Below are positions 1 through 9,294 of a stretch of 64,000 nt of DNA, piece by piece. The first letter of the stretch is position 1. Each line of letters opens with the position of its first letter. The stretch lies in NCBI RefSeq assembly GCF_013425765.1, contig NZ_JACCJZ010000013.1, positions 124,001 to 188,000 of the forward strand, in the 5' to 3' direction. The notes beneath the pieces were generated by a model, which ran no database searches, had not been told where the DNA came from, and saw nothing but the letters and a program-made list of their open reading frames with translations. The position numbers were made by a program, and so were the translations under genes. The DNA is from Luteimonas deserti (GTDB taxonomy: Bacteria > Pseudomonadota > Gammaproteobacteria > Xanthomonadales > Xanthomonadaceae).

Positions 1-1767
1 GTGCTGCTGGCCGTCGCCGGCGCCGGCTCGCGTCCGGCGCCCCTGCTGGAGCGGACCACCCTGGTGCTCGCGCCCGAAGGTGCGCTGGTGGAGCAGTACC
101 GCACCGACCCGTTCATGCGCGCGCTCGCCGAGAGCGGCGGTGGCGGGGTGGGGGAAGTCCAGTTGCGCGACGTGCTGCGCGCGCTGGAGGCCGCGAGGAC
201 CGATGACCGTATCGAACGCGTCCTGCTGCGCACCGACCGCCTGAGCTTCTCGGGGTATGCCTCCATGCGCGAGGTCGCGGACGCGATCGCCGAAGTGCGC
301 GCGGCCGGCAAGCAGGTGGTGGCCTTCGGCGAGTACTTCGGCCAGCAGCAGTACCTGCTCGCCGCGCAGGCCGACGAGGTCTATCTCGACCCCGAGGGCG
401 GCATGCTGCTCGAAGGGCTCAGCGGGTACCGCCAGTACTACCGCGAGGCGCTGGCGGACAAGCTCGAGGTCGACATGCACCTGTTCAAGGTGGGCGAGTA
501 CAAGTCCGCCGCGGAGCCCTACATCCTCGACGGCGCCTCGCCCGAGTCCAAGGCCGCCGACCTGTTCTGGATGGGCGACATCTGGCAGCGCCACGTGGCC
601 GACATCGCCCGGGCCCGCGGCCTGACCCCCGAGGCGATCAATGCCGGCATCGCCACGCTTCCGGCCGGCATCGAGGCCGCCCAGGGTGATCTGGCGCAGT
701 ACGCGCTGGCCCAGGGCTTCGTCGACGGGCTGAAGACGCGCGAGGAACTGGAGCAGCTCCTGGTCGAGCGCGGCGTGGCCGACGACGATGCCGAGGGCGG
801 CTTCCGCCAGGTGTCGATGCGCGGCTTCCTCGCCCACGTCGAACCGCGCGCGGGTGCCGCCGATCGCCGCAGCCAGGTGGCCGTTGTGGTCGCCGAGGGC
901 GGCATCACCGGAGGCGAGCAGCCCCCGGGTACGATCGGCGGCGAATCGACTTCGGCGCTGCTGCGCGAAGCGCGTGACGACGATCGGGTGAAGTCGGTGG
1001 TGCTCCGCGTCGACTCCGGCGGCGGCGAAGTCTTCGCGTCCGAGCAGATCCGCCGCGAGGTGGACGCGCTCAAGGCCGCCGGCAAGCCGGTCGTGGTCTC
1101 GATGGGCGACGTCGCGGCGTCGGGCGGCTACTGGATCTCGATGAACGCCGACCGCATCTACGCCGATGCCTCGACCATCACCGGTTCGATCGGCATCTTC
1201 GCGCTGGTGCCCACGTTCCCGCGCACCCTGGAGAAGATCGGCGTGCGCACCGACGGTGTCGCCACCACGCCGTTTGCCGGGGCCTTCGATCTCACCCGCG
1301 AGCTGCAGCCCGAGGCCGGGCAGGCGATCCAGGCGATCATCGACCGCGGCTACCGCAACTTCATCGGCAAGGTCGGCGATGCCCGGGGCCGCAGCGCGGA
1401 GGAGATCGACACCGTCGCACGCGGACGCGTGTGGAGCGGCACCCAGGCCCTGGAGCGCGGCCTGGTGGACGAGCTGGGCGGCCTGCGCGCGGCTGTGGCG
1501 AAGGCGGCCGAGCTCGGCGGTATCGAGAGCGACCGGGTGCGCGTGCGCTACATCGAAAAGGCGGCGACGCCGTTCGGGCGCTTCATCGGCAATTTCGTCA
1601 CCAGCCGCGCCGGTCATCTGCTGGTCGGCAACAGCGAGTTCGCGCGTGGACTGCTGGCACGCGCGATGCCGCGGGCGGAGCAGGACCTCCGACTGCTCGA
1701 GAGCGTGATGACGCCGGCGCCGGGTCGTCCGGTCAAGGCGATCGCCTACTGCTTCTGCGAATTCTGA
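1..1767 (+). CDS. sppA: Signal peptide peptidase SppA, 67K type (5' end cut)
   Basis: Membrane-bound serine protease that degrades cleaved signal peptides. The visible 588 residues contain the two tandem protease domains of the long (E. coli-like) form. The catalytic lysine is K168 in the motif GEYKSA of the N-terminal half, and the nucleophile is S374 in AASGGYW of the C-terminal half. This is the Lys/Ser dyad shared across the two repeats in E. coli SppA. The reading frame is open from base 1, and the N-terminal membrane anchor of the family is missing, so the real start lies upstream and the GTG at base 1 is not evidence of a start. Two GC-rich hairpins follow the stop. It is a housekeeping gene that flanks the pectin locus and is not obviously part of it. 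Confidence 0.93.
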   Translation: MLLAVAGAGSRPAPLLERTTLVLAPEGALVEQYRTDPFMRALAESGGGGVGEVQLRDVLRALEAARTDDRIERVLLRTDRLSFSGYASMREVADAIAEVRAAGKQVVAFGEYFGQQQYLLAAQADEVYLDPEGGMLLEGLSGYRQYYREALADKLEVDMHLFKVGEYKSAAEPYILDGASPESKAADLFWMGDIWQRHVADIARARGLTPEAINAGIATLPAGIEAAQGDLAQYALAQGFVDGLKTREELEQLLVERGVADDDAEGGFRQVSMRGFLAHVEPRAGAADRRSQVAVVVAEGGITGGEQPPGTIGGESTSALLREARDDDRVKSVVLRVDSGGGEVFASEQIRREVDALKAAGKPVVVSMGDVAASGGYWISMNADRIYADASTITGSIGIFALVPTFPRTLEKIGVRTDGVATTPFAGAFDLTRELQPEAGQAIQAIIDRGYRNFIGKVGDARGRSAEEIDTVARGRVWSGTQALERGLVDELGGLRAAVAKAAELGGIESDRVRVRYIEKAATPFGRFIGNFVTSRAGHLLVGNSEFARGLLARAMPRAEQDLRLLESVMTPAPGRPVKAIAYCFCEF

Positions 1768-1773
1768 GTGCCC

Positions 1774-1829
1774 GCCCGCCGCGCGATGCGGCGGGCCGCG
1801 CCGGCCGACGGCCCGCCTCGATGGCGGGC
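1774..1829. terminator. Two tandem GC hairpins between sppA and kdgK
   Basis: The first stem is GCCCGCCGC (1774-1782) with GCGGCGGGC (1788-1796), 9 bp perfect with a 5-nt loop. The second is GCCCGCC (1811-1817) with GGCGGGC (1823-1829). The two genes converge here, so the hairpins may end transcription in both directions. There is no strong T-run, so the assignment rests on stems and position. Confidence 0.5.
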
Positions 1830-1862
1830 TGTCGCGTTTCGGGGGCGGGTGGCCCGGCCGGA

Positions 1863-2894
1863 TCAGCGCCTTACGTCGAGCCGGCCGCTGTCGACCAGGG
1901 CCGACACGTCTGAGGCGCCCACCAGATTGAAGTCGCCCGGCACGCTGTGCTTGAGCCGCGCGGCCGCGAGCCCGAACGCGAGCGCCCGCCCATCGTCCAT
2001 GCCGGACAGCACGCCATGCAGCACGCCGGCCGCAAAGGCGTCGCCTGCGCCGATCCTGTCGACGATGCCATCCACCGGCTGCGCATCGATCCGATGCACG
2101 GCGCCCGCGCGGTGCACCAGCAGCGCCCCGAGCCCGTGTGCGTCCACGCTGCGCACGTCGCGCTGGGTGCAGACGATGCGCTGCAGGTGCGGAAAGGCCG
2201 CGAACGCGCGCGCCGATGCAGCGCGGGTGCGTTCGGCCGAGACGGCGGGGAGGTCGGCCTCGCCCGCATCAACGCCGAGCACAAGATCGATGTCGCGGTG
2301 ATCGATGAACGCGATGTCCGCTTCCGCCAGCAGCGCGTGCAGCAGCGGCGCCGGCCGGTCGTTCCAGCCGGCCCAGAGCTTCGGCCGGAAGTTGCCGTCG
2401 AAGGACACGAGCCCGCCCTGGCCGCGCGCCGCGCGGACCGCGGCGGTCGCCGCTTCGGCGCTGTGCGGCCCGACTGCCGGGGTGACCCCGGAGACGTGCA
2501 GGCAGTCGACACCGTCGAGCAGGGCAGGCCAGTCGTAGGCCGAGGGTGGCGCCAGGGCGAAGGCCGAATCCGCCCGGTCGTAGACCACGTCACTCGGCCG
2601 CACGCCGGCGCCCGTGGCCAGAAAATACAGGCCCATGCGCCCGGGGGCGCTGCGGACCCGTGTCACGTCCACCCCGTGCCGACGCAGCTCGCCAAGTGCC
2701 GCCTCGCCCAGCGCGTTGGCGGCGACCGTGCCCGCCATCGAGGCGTCGTGGCCGAAGCGGGCCAGCGACACCGCCACGTTGGCCTCGGCGCCGCCGACGT
2801 GCACCTGCAGCTGCCGGGACTGCAGCAGCAGCTCGCGGCCGGGTGCGCCGAGGCGCAGCAGAAGTTCGCCGAAACACAGAATGCGCTTGCCCAT
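1863..2894 (-). CDS. kdgK: 2-keto-3-deoxygluconate kinase (PfkB family)
   Basis: Phosphorylates 2-keto-3-deoxygluconate (KDG) to KDPG with ATP in the cytoplasm, the step after KduD in uronate breakdown. The 343-residue protein starts MGKRILCFGELLLRLG, has the PfkB N-terminal glycine-rich substrate segment (HVGGAEANVAVSLARFG) and ends with the PfkB signature IGAGDAFAAGVLHG, which holds the catalytic Asp. An upstream in-frame extension is possible, but the ATG at 2894 matches the family's N terminus. It diverges from the receptor gene at 3092. The shared spacer carries a TGACACCG half-site, 102 bases from this start. KDG kinase fits best because kduI and kduD are in the same window; a fructokinase or ribokinase specificity cannot be excluded from sequence alone. 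Confidence 0.85.
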   Translation of the reverse strand: MGKRILCFGELLLRLGAPGRELLLQSRQLQVHVGGAEANVAVSLARFGHDASMAGTVAANALGEAALGELRRHGVDVTRVRSAPGRMGLYFLATGAGVRPSDVVYDRADSAFALAPPSAYDWPALLDGVDCLHVSGVTPAVGPHSAEAATAAVRAARGQGGLVSFDGNFRPKLWAGWNDRPAPLLHALLAEADIAFIDHRDIDLVLGVDAGEADLPAVSAERTRAASARAFAAFPHLQRIVCTQRDVRSVDAHGLGALLVHRAGAVHRIDAQPVDGIVDRIGAGDAFAAGVLHGVLSGMDDGRALAFGLAAARLKHSVPGDFNLVGASDVSALVDSGRLDVRR

Positions 2895-2995
2895 CGACCC
2901 GTCGTCCTCGCCCCATGCCCCGGATGCCCGCGGCGTTAAAAATCTGTCGCGTCGCAGCATGCTTCCACGAAAGCGTTCTGATAGCGTTTGGCCCG

Positions 2996-3003
2996 CGGTG
3001 TCA
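2996..3003 (-). promoter_or_regulatory. Putative LacI-type operator half-site, kdgK / receptor 1 spacer
   Basis: The minus strand reads TGACACCG followed by CGGGCCAA. The octamer is identical to that upstream of the other pectin genes (6055, 20555, 28273, 31426). The partner half is degenerate. It lies between divergent kdgK and the first TonB receptor, so it could act on both. This is inference from motif sharing. Confidence 0.5.
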
Positions 3004-3091
3004 TTCCGGACACCGACGGCCACCTTAGCAAGCGCGCCCTCGCAGTCAAGACGCGCCAAACAACATGCTTCGCACCCTGGGAGGGGACGAG

Positions 3092-5884
3092 ATGACGCAG
3101 TTGCTCCGTAGCAAAAAGACACCGGTTACCGTACTCGCCGCGAGTATCGCCGTGGCCCTGCAGATCGCGGCCGTGCCGGCGCTGGCGCAGGACGCAGCAA
3201 CCGGACCGGCCTCCCAGACCGGACAGGCCGCCGAACTCGACACCGTGCGCGTGGTGGGCTATCGCGCCAGCGTCGAGCGCGCGCTCGACATCAAGCGCGG
3301 CGAGGCGGGTGTCGTCGATGCGATCGTCGCCGAGGACATCGGCAAGTTTCCCGATCTCAACCTCGCCGAATCGCTGCAGCGCATTCCGGGCGTGGTCATC
3401 GCGCGCGACGCGGGTGAAGGCCGTCAGATCTCGGTGCGCGGCCTCGGCCCGGACTTCACCCGTGTGCGCATCAACGGCATGGAAGCGTTGACCACGGTCG
3501 GTGCGAGCGATCAGAGCGGCGGTTCGAACCGCGGCCGCGGCTTCGACTTCAACGTCTTCGCGTCCGACCTGTTCTCCCAGCTGATCGTGCGCAAGACGGC
3601 GTCGGCCGATGTCGAGGAAGGCTCGCTCGGCGCCACGGTGGACCTGCGCACCGCGCGTCCTTTCGACTACGACGGTCTGACGATCGTCGGCAGCGGCCAG
3701 GCCAGTTACAGCGAGATGGCCGAGAAGGCCGACCCACGCGTGGCAGGGCTGATCTCCAACACCTGGGCCGATGGTCGTTTCGGTGCCCTGGTGTCGGTGG
3801 CCTATACCGAGCGCCAGGCACTGGAGGAAGGCAGCGGCACCGGACGCTGGGCCAACGGGCCGAGCAATGGCGGGTTCAACGCCGCCTCGCCGTTCGCGGC
3901 TGCGCGCGGCGCCAACGTCTTCCATCCGCGGTTTCCGCGCTACACGCTGATGGAACACGACCAGAAGCGTACGGGTGTCACGGCTGCGCTGCAGTTCAAG
4001 CCCAACGACCGCACCGAGCTCGCACTCGATGCGCTGTACTCGAAGATCGACGCGGTACGCGACGAGAAGTACATCGAGGCGATCTCCTTCAGCCGCGGCA
4101 ACGCCAATCCGAACCCGGCCACGAACCCGCTGACCGGCAAGCCGCAGACCATCGTCCGGGACGGCGTGATCGACGGCAACGGGGCCCTGGTGTACGGCCT
4201 CTTCGACGATGTCGACATCCGCGCGGAGAGCCGTCACGACGAGTGGAACACCGTATTCAAACAGCTCACGCTCGAAGGCAAGTTCGACGTGACCGACGAT
4301 CTGACCCTGTCCGGAAAGGTCGGCACCTCGAGCTCGCAGCACGAGAACCCGATCCAGACCACGATCATCATGGACAAGTACAACGTCGACAATTACAGCT
4401 ACGACTACCGCGGCGACCGTTACAAGCCCGTGCTCAACTACGGAATCGACCCGCTCGATCCCAATGGCTGGACCCTGGCCGAGATCCGGATCCGCCCGCA
4501 GTACGTCGAAAACGAGTTCGATAACGCGCAGGTCGATTTCAACTGGAACATCAGCCCGGGCTTCCGTCTGAAGGGCGGCCTGCAGGCCAAGGATTACACC
4601 TTCTCCACGCGCGAACTTCGCCGTGCTTCGGAGCTGGCGGTTCCGAACTTCGCGGGAGGTACGCGCATCGTGCCCGCCGACCTGACCAGCCAGGCGGCGT
4701 TGAGCGGCATCGACGGTTCGCCGGGACGGTGGGTGATTCCGAGCTACGACCGCATCGCCGATCTCTTCGACATCTACAGCGGCACCGGCGCCTTTGCTCT
4801 GGCGGAGCGGGCGGTCAATACCCGGAGCGTCGAAGAGCAGGATCGCGGCGCGTACCTGCAGGGCGAGTTCTCGACCGATCTTGGATCGATTCCGTTCTCG
4901 GGCAATTTCGGCGTGCGCTATGTGGAGACCAAGCAGTCCTCGACCGGTACCGCGACGGCGAGCGGCACGCCGATCGTCTCCACGGTGACACGCGAGTACA
5001 CCGATACATTGCCGTCGATGAATCTCGTGGCCGAGGTCGCCCCGGACTTTCTCATCCGCTTCGGCGCCGCGAAGGTCATGTCGCGCCCGGGCCTGGGCTC
5101 GCTCACTCCCGGTGTGACCGTCAACGTCAGCGGCGGTGCGCGTACGGTCAGCGGCGGAAACCCGAACCTCGATCCGATCCGGGCCAAGACCGCGGACCTG
5201 GGCTTCGAGTGGTACTTCGACGAGGGCTCGATGCTGGGCCTGGGCCTGTTCTACAAGGACATCGATACCTTCGTGCAGACCACCCGCGAAGTCCGCTCCT
5301 ACGCATCGAGCGGGCTGCCGGCCAGCCTGCTCGACGGCACAGGCGCCAACGTCAACGACGATTTCGTGTTCACCGTGCCGGTCAATACGCCCGGTGGCCC
5401 GCTCAAGGGCTTCGAGGCCAACTACGTGCAGCCCTTCACCTTCCTGTCGGGGGTGTGGAGCAACTTCGGCGTACAGCTCAACTACACCTACGTCGATTCG
5501 CAGATCCAGTACCTGACCTCGAGCGGGGCCAATTCTCTGCGCACCGATCTGCTCGGGCTGTCCAAACGCGCCTGGAACGCGACGGTGTTCTACGAGGGCC
5601 AGCGTTTCTCCGGCCGCGTGTCGGCCACCAACCGCGACGATTACCTGATCCAGGTGCCGGGCACCGAGCAAGGCTTTACCGAGGACGTACATGGCCAGAA
5701 CGGCACGACCGTGCTCGACGCGTCTCTGCGTTACAAGATGAGCGAGCAGATCGAGATCAGCCTGGAAGGCATCAATTTGACCAACCAGCCTTCGGAATCG
5801 TGGGTCGGTGCCGGCTCGAAGCTGCCGCTCGACTACAGCGAGACCGGCCGCCAGTATCTGCTGGGCCTGCGTTACAAGTTCTGA
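3092..5884 (+). CDS. TonB-dependent receptor 1 (Xanthomonas/Caulobacter type), pectin locus
   Basis: Outer-membrane active importer, probably for pectic oligosaccharides. The 930-residue protein has a signal peptide ending near VPALAQ (about residue 33), a plug domain (about 60-190, with the motifs GKFPDLNLAESLQRIPG and ISVRGLGPDFTRVRING) and a 22-stranded-barrel-like remainder ending in the aromatic LLGLRYKF. These features match the long receptors typical of Xanthomonas and Caulobacter. The ATG at 3092 is preferred over one at 3065 because GAGGGGA lies about 7 bases upstream and gives a proper signal peptide. Codons 9-13 contain GACACCGGTTACC, which looks like a regulatory site. It is a close paralogue of the next gene. 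No N-terminal anti-sigma-interacting domain is seen. The substrate is inferred from neighbours only. Confidence 0.9.
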   Translation: MTQLLRSKKTPVTVLAASIAVALQIAAVPALAQDAATGPASQTGQAAELDTVRVVGYRASVERALDIKRGEAGVVDAIVAEDIGKFPDLNLAESLQRIPGVVIARDAGEGRQISVRGLGPDFTRVRINGMEALTTVGASDQSGGSNRGRGFDFNVFASDLFSQLIVRKTASADVEEGSLGATVDLRTARPFDYDGLTIVGSGQASYSEMAEKADPRVAGLISNTWADGRFGALVSVAYTERQALEEGSGTGRWANGPSNGGFNAASPFAAARGANVFHPRFPRYTLMEHDQKRTGVTAALQFKPNDRTELALDALYSKIDAVRDEKYIEAISFSRGNANPNPATNPLTGKPQTIVRDGVIDGNGALVYGLFDDVDIRAESRHDEWNTVFKQLTLEGKFDVTDDLTLSGKVGTSSSQHENPIQTTIIMDKYNVDNYSYDYRGDRYKPVLNYGIDPLDPNGWTLAEIRIRPQYVENEFDNAQVDFNWNISPGFRLKGGLQAKDYTFSTRELRRASELAVPNFAGGTRIVPADLTSQAALSGIDGSPGRWVIPSYDRIADLFDIYSGTGAFALAERAVNTRSVEEQDRGAYLQGEFSTDLGSIPFSGNFGVRYVETKQSSTGTATASGTPIVSTVTREYTDTLPSMNLVAEVAPDFLIRFGAAKVMSRPGLGSLTPGVTVNVSGGARTVSGGNPNLDPIRAKTADLGFEWYFDEGSMLGLGLFYKDIDTFVQTTREVRSYASSGLPASLLDGTGANVNDDFVFTVPVNTPGGPLKGFEANYVQPFTFLSGVWSNFGVQLNYTYVDSQIQYLTSSGANSLRTDLLGLSKRAWNATVFYEGQRFSGRVSATNRDDYLIQVPGTEQGFTEDVHGQNGTTVLDASLRYKMSEQIEISLEGINLTNQPSESWVGAGSKLPLDYSETGRQYLLGLRYKF
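3118..3130 (+). promoter_or_regulatory. Operator-like site inside receptor 1 codons 9-13
   Basis: GACACCGGTTACC lies 26 bases after the A of the start codon and continues with G, giving a 14-base identity with the site upstream of kduI (31427-31440). The codons include AAA, ACA and GTT, which are unusual for this GC-rich genome. The same block sits at the same distance in receptor 2. Regulatory function is inferred. Confidence 0.4.
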
Positions 5885-5908
5885 TCCTGTCTCTCCCGGG
5901 ATCACGCG

Positions 5909-5940
5909 AACGCCGGGGCGGGCAACCGCTCCGGCGTTTC
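5909..5940 (+). terminator. Intrinsic terminator or attenuator after receptor 1
   Basis: AACGCCGG (5909-5916) pairs with CCGGCGTT (5931-5938). An inner GGCGG/CCGCT stem extends it, and TTC follows. It sits 25 bases after the receptor 1 stop and before the receptor 2 promoter region. Confidence 0.6.
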
Positions 5941-6046
5941 GCATTGTGGGAAGGGCCGGAAGGTCAAGCGAAACACCTTGTTTTCGCCCGTTTCTGCTGC
6001 GCTGCAAGATGCCTGACGCCGACATGACTGTTAGGTTACGCGCCAG

Positions 6047-6062
6047 TTGACCATCGGTGTCA
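6047..6062 (+). promoter_or_regulatory. Putative LacI-type operator upstream of receptor 2
   Basis: TTGACCATCGGTGTCA, whose minus strand begins TGACACCG. It differs at one base from the site at 28265 (TTGACCAGCGGTGTCA). It lies 74 bases before the receptor 2 start codon. Role inferred from motif sharing across the pectin genes. Confidence 0.55.
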
Positions 6063-6135
6063 TCCGATGCTGCCGCGCCGAACGCCTTCCGGCCTGCGCA
6101 ATCCGCTCCTGATCCGACCCGGAGAACAAACGTCC

Positions 6136-9100
6136 ATGGATCGCTCCCTGTCCCGCAAAAAGACACCGGTTACCTTGCTCGCCTTCGGCATCTCGCTCGC
6201 GCTCAGCCAGGGCGCCCTCGCGCAGCAGGCCACGGGCGAGGATGGCCGTGTCTCCGACATGGCGGCCGTGACCGTCACCGGCTATCGCGAGAGCCTGCAG
6301 AAGTCGCTCGACGAGAAGCGCTACAGCGTCGAGCAGGTGGACGCGATCTTCGCCGAGGACATCGGCAAGTTCCCGGACCAGAACCTGGCCGAATCGATGC
6401 AGCGGATCGCCGGCATTTCGATCGATCGCGAAGGCGGCGAGGGGCAGCGCATTTCGGTGCGTGGCCTCGGCTCGGACTTCACGCGCGTGCGTCTCAACGG
6501 ACTCGAAGCGCTTGCCACCGCCGGCAGCGGCAGCGCGGGCGTGAACCGCTCGCGCGGTTTCGACTTCAACACCTTCGCGTCCGAGCTCTTCAGTCAGGTC
6601 AAGGTCAACAAGACCCAGTCGGCGCAGATGGACGAAGGCTCGCTCGGCTCGACGGTCGACCTGCGCGGCTCGCGCCCGTTCGACTTCGACGGCTTCCGCG
6701 CATCCGCCAGCGGCCAGCTCGGCTACAACGAGCTCTCGCGCGAGAACGATCCGCGCGTCTCCGGCTTGGTCAGCAACACATGGGCCGATGGTCGGGTCGG
6801 TGCGCTGCTGTCGGCGTCCTACAGCCAGCGCACGATCTTCGAGGAAGGCTACAACCCGGTGCGCTGGGAGCACGGCAACCATCGCAATTCCAACCAGTCC
6901 AACGCGGCCAACAACGGCACCTACGGCTTCTGTTCGCCGGCGGGCTACAACCCGCAGACGCCGCGCAATCCGCTGGCCAACGAGACCCCGGCCGGCGTCG
7001 GCAGCCAGGCCAACCAGGACCGGAACAACGGCTGGGGCAGCTACGGCATCAACGCCGCCAATTGCGGCACCGGCCTGCCGCGGCCCGCGGCGACACCCGA
7101 GAACATCGCCGCCTACGAGACCGCGACCAACGCCTGGATTCCGCGCTATCCGCGCTACATCCGCACCAAACACGATATCGAGCGTCTCGGCGTGACCGGA
7201 GCGCTGCAGTTCCGCATCAGCGACGACACCCTGCTGAGTTTCGACGGCATGTACTCGAAGCTGGACAAGGATCAGCGCGAGGATTCGCTCGGCGCCAACT
7301 TGCATCGCACCGCCAACCTGGGGGGCAAGACCCAGATCGTCGTGCGTGAAGCCCAGGTCGACGACCGCAACCGCCTCCAGTACGGCGTGTTCGACAACGT
7401 CGACTTCCGCACCGAGTCCAGCCAGATCGAGGAATCGACCGAGTTCAAGCAGTTCAGCCTGCAGCTCGAACACAAGTTCAGTGATGCGGTCCGCCTCGAC
7501 GCGACGATCGGTCATTCGACGTCGGACTACGCGCGCCCGGTGTTCTCGCTGGTCAGCTTCGACAATTCGAATCTCGACGGTTTCGTTCTGGACCTGCGCA
7601 GCAACCCGCAGATGCCGAGCATGACCTTTCCGTTCGACACCAGCAGCGCGGACGCCTGGTCCTGGCTCGGGTACGGCGCGGTGCCCGTGAACAGCAACGG
7701 CACGGCGCGCGGCTCGAACATCAGCGAGGTCCGCCTGAATCCGAGCTACGTCAGCAATGCGTTCGACACCGCGAAGGTCGACCTGGCCTTTGATCTCAAT
7801 CCCAGCCTGACCTTCCGCACCGGCCTCGCGTGGAAGGACTACGACATGAGCACCGAGGAATACCGCCACATCAGCTACGGTCGCCTGGCCCAGGCGCTGC
7901 CGGCCGGCGTGAGTCCCGCCGGTCTCAGCACCACGCTCGACGGCTTCGGCCGCAACCTGTCGGGCAGCATGCCGGCTTCGTGGCTGATTCCGGATTTCGA
8001 CCGCATCGCCGAAGCGTTGAACATCTACAGCAACGCCGACAACGGCGTGCCGGGCGGGGACTACCGTCTGGCGGGCATCGGCCATTTCGGCGCTTCGAAC
8101 AATAATTTCGAAGTCAACGAGCGCAGCATGGCGACCTACGCGCAGTTCGACTTCAACACCGACCTGTTCAACCGCGCGCTGCGAGGCAACGTGGGCGCGC
8201 GCCTGGTCAAGACCCAGATCTCGGCCTCGGGCTGGGCGCCGTGTCCCACCGGCGGCGAGGCGAACTGCACCAGCGTCTTCGGCGTCGCCAACGCGACCTC
8301 GGCCGCCGGCGAGCGCTTCGTGGTGGGGACCACCGTCGACCACAGCTACACCGATGTCCTGCCGTCGCTCAACCTGTCCTGGGACATCGCCGACAGCGTG
8401 GTCCTGCGCTTCGGCGCGGCCAAGACCATGGCCCGGCCCACCCTGGCCTACATGTCGCCGAGCGTCAGCGGTGGCCCGACGAACTTCTTCGACGACGGCC
8501 GCTTCTATTCGATCAACCTCGGCAATCCCAAGCTCGACCCGTTCCGCTCGACCAATTACGACCTCAGTGCCGAGTGGTACTTCGCCGATGGCGGGCTGCT
8601 GTCCGCGGCGCTGTTCTACAAGGACATCGAGAGCTACGTCCAGCGCACGCGCCTGCTGACCACGTGGTCGGATCTCGGCTACTCGCTCGCCCTGCTGCCG
8701 CCGGGCTTCACCGCCGAGACCGTGTTCAATGTGCAGAGCTACTACAACACCCCGGGTGGCCCGCTGAAGGGCTGGGAGCTCACCTACCAGCAGCCGTTTA
8801 CATTTCTGCCGGGGTTCTGGCGCAATTTCGGCGTGCAGATGAACTACACCCACGTCGATTCCGACATCGACTATCTCTTCAGCACGGCGGCCAGCAACAA
8901 CACCGCGATCGTCACCCAGGTGACCGGAAACCAGCTGGTCAACCTGTCGCCGAACTCGTACAACGCCACGCTGTACTACGACGACGGCACGTTCAGCGCC
9001 CGGGTCTCCACGAGCTACCGCGACGGCTTCATCGGTGAGGTCCTGAGCCGCGAGAACGTGTTCGATCTCGACGGCAACCAGTTCGCCACTGCCGACGTCA

Positions 9101-9294
9101 CCGGCAAGCACAGCGTGCGCAACGTCGACTTCAACATGTCCTACAAGCTCAGCAGCAAGCTCAGCCTGACCCTCGAGGCGATCAACCTGCTCGACACGCC
9201 CGACCGCCGCTACGTCGACTCGGACCTGATGCTGCCCGACCGCTACACCGTGACCGGCCGCCAGTACTACCTCGGTGCGCGGTACCGGTTCTGA
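6136..9294 (+). CDS. TonB-dependent receptor 2 (Xanthomonas/Caulobacter type), pectin locus
   Basis: Outer-membrane TonB-dependent importer of 1052 residues, paralogous to receptor 1 over plug and barrel (GKFPDQNLAESMQRIAG, ISVRGLGSDFTRVRLNG, and a C-terminal YLGARYRF). The signal peptide ends near QGALAQ. It is about 120 residues longer than receptor 1, partly through an Asn-rich insertion around residues 235-330 with two cysteines. The start at 6136 (MDRSLSRKKT) follows a GGAG at 6121-6124 and keeps the signal peptide intact. Codons 9-13 repeat the operator-like GACACCGGTTACC of receptor 1. The stop codon overlaps the start of the pectin methylesterase gene, so receptor and enzyme are probably translated together. 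This supports a pectic ligand, although the exact oligosaccharide is unknown. Confidence 0.9.
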   Translation: MDRSLSRKKTPVTLLAFGISLALSQGALAQQATGEDGRVSDMAAVTVTGYRESLQKSLDEKRYSVEQVDAIFAEDIGKFPDQNLAESMQRIAGISIDREGGEGQRISVRGLGSDFTRVRLNGLEALATAGSGSAGVNRSRGFDFNTFASELFSQVKVNKTQSAQMDEGSLGSTVDLRGSRPFDFDGFRASASGQLGYNELSRENDPRVSGLVSNTWADGRVGALLSASYSQRTIFEEGYNPVRWEHGNHRNSNQSNAANNGTYGFCSPAGYNPQTPRNPLANETPAGVGSQANQDRNNGWGSYGINAANCGTGLPRPAATPENIAAYETATNAWIPRYPRYIRTKHDIERLGVTGALQFRISDDTLLSFDGMYSKLDKDQREDSLGANLHRTANLGGKTQIVVREAQVDDRNRLQYGVFDNVDFRTESSQIEESTEFKQFSLQLEHKFSDAVRLDATIGHSTSDYARPVFSLVSFDNSNLDGFVLDLRSNPQMPSMTFPFDTSSADAWSWLGYGAVPVNSNGTARGSNISEVRLNPSYVSNAFDTAKVDLAFDLNPSLTFRTGLAWKDYDMSTEEYRHISYGRLAQALPAGVSPAGLSTTLDGFGRNLSGSMPASWLIPDFDRIAEALNIYSNADNGVPGGDYRLAGIGHFGASNNNFEVNERSMATYAQFDFNTDLFNRALRGNVGARLVKTQISASGWAPCPTGGEANCTSVFGVANATSAAGERFVVGTTVDHSYTDVLPSLNLSWDIADSVVLRFGAAKTMARPTLAYMSPSVSGGPTNFFDDGRFYSINLGNPKLDPFRSTNYDLSAEWYFADGGLLSAALFYKDIESYVQRTRLLTTWSDLGYSLALLPPGFTAETVFNVQSYYNTPGGPLKGWELTYQQPFTFLPGFWRNFGVQMNYTHVDSDIDYLFSTAASNNTAIVTQVTGNQLVNLSPNSYNATLYYDDGTFSARVSTSYRDGFIGEVLSRENVFDLDGNQFATADVTGKHSVRNVDFNMSYKLSSKLSLTLEAINLLDTPDRRYVDSDLMLPDRYTVTGRQYYLGARYRF
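6162..6174 (+). promoter_or_regulatory. Operator-like site inside receptor 2 codons 9-13
   Basis: GACACCGGTTACC again lies exactly 26 bases after the A of the ATG, inside a 20-base block (6155-6174) identical to 3111-3130. Regulatory role inferred. Confidence 0.4.
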
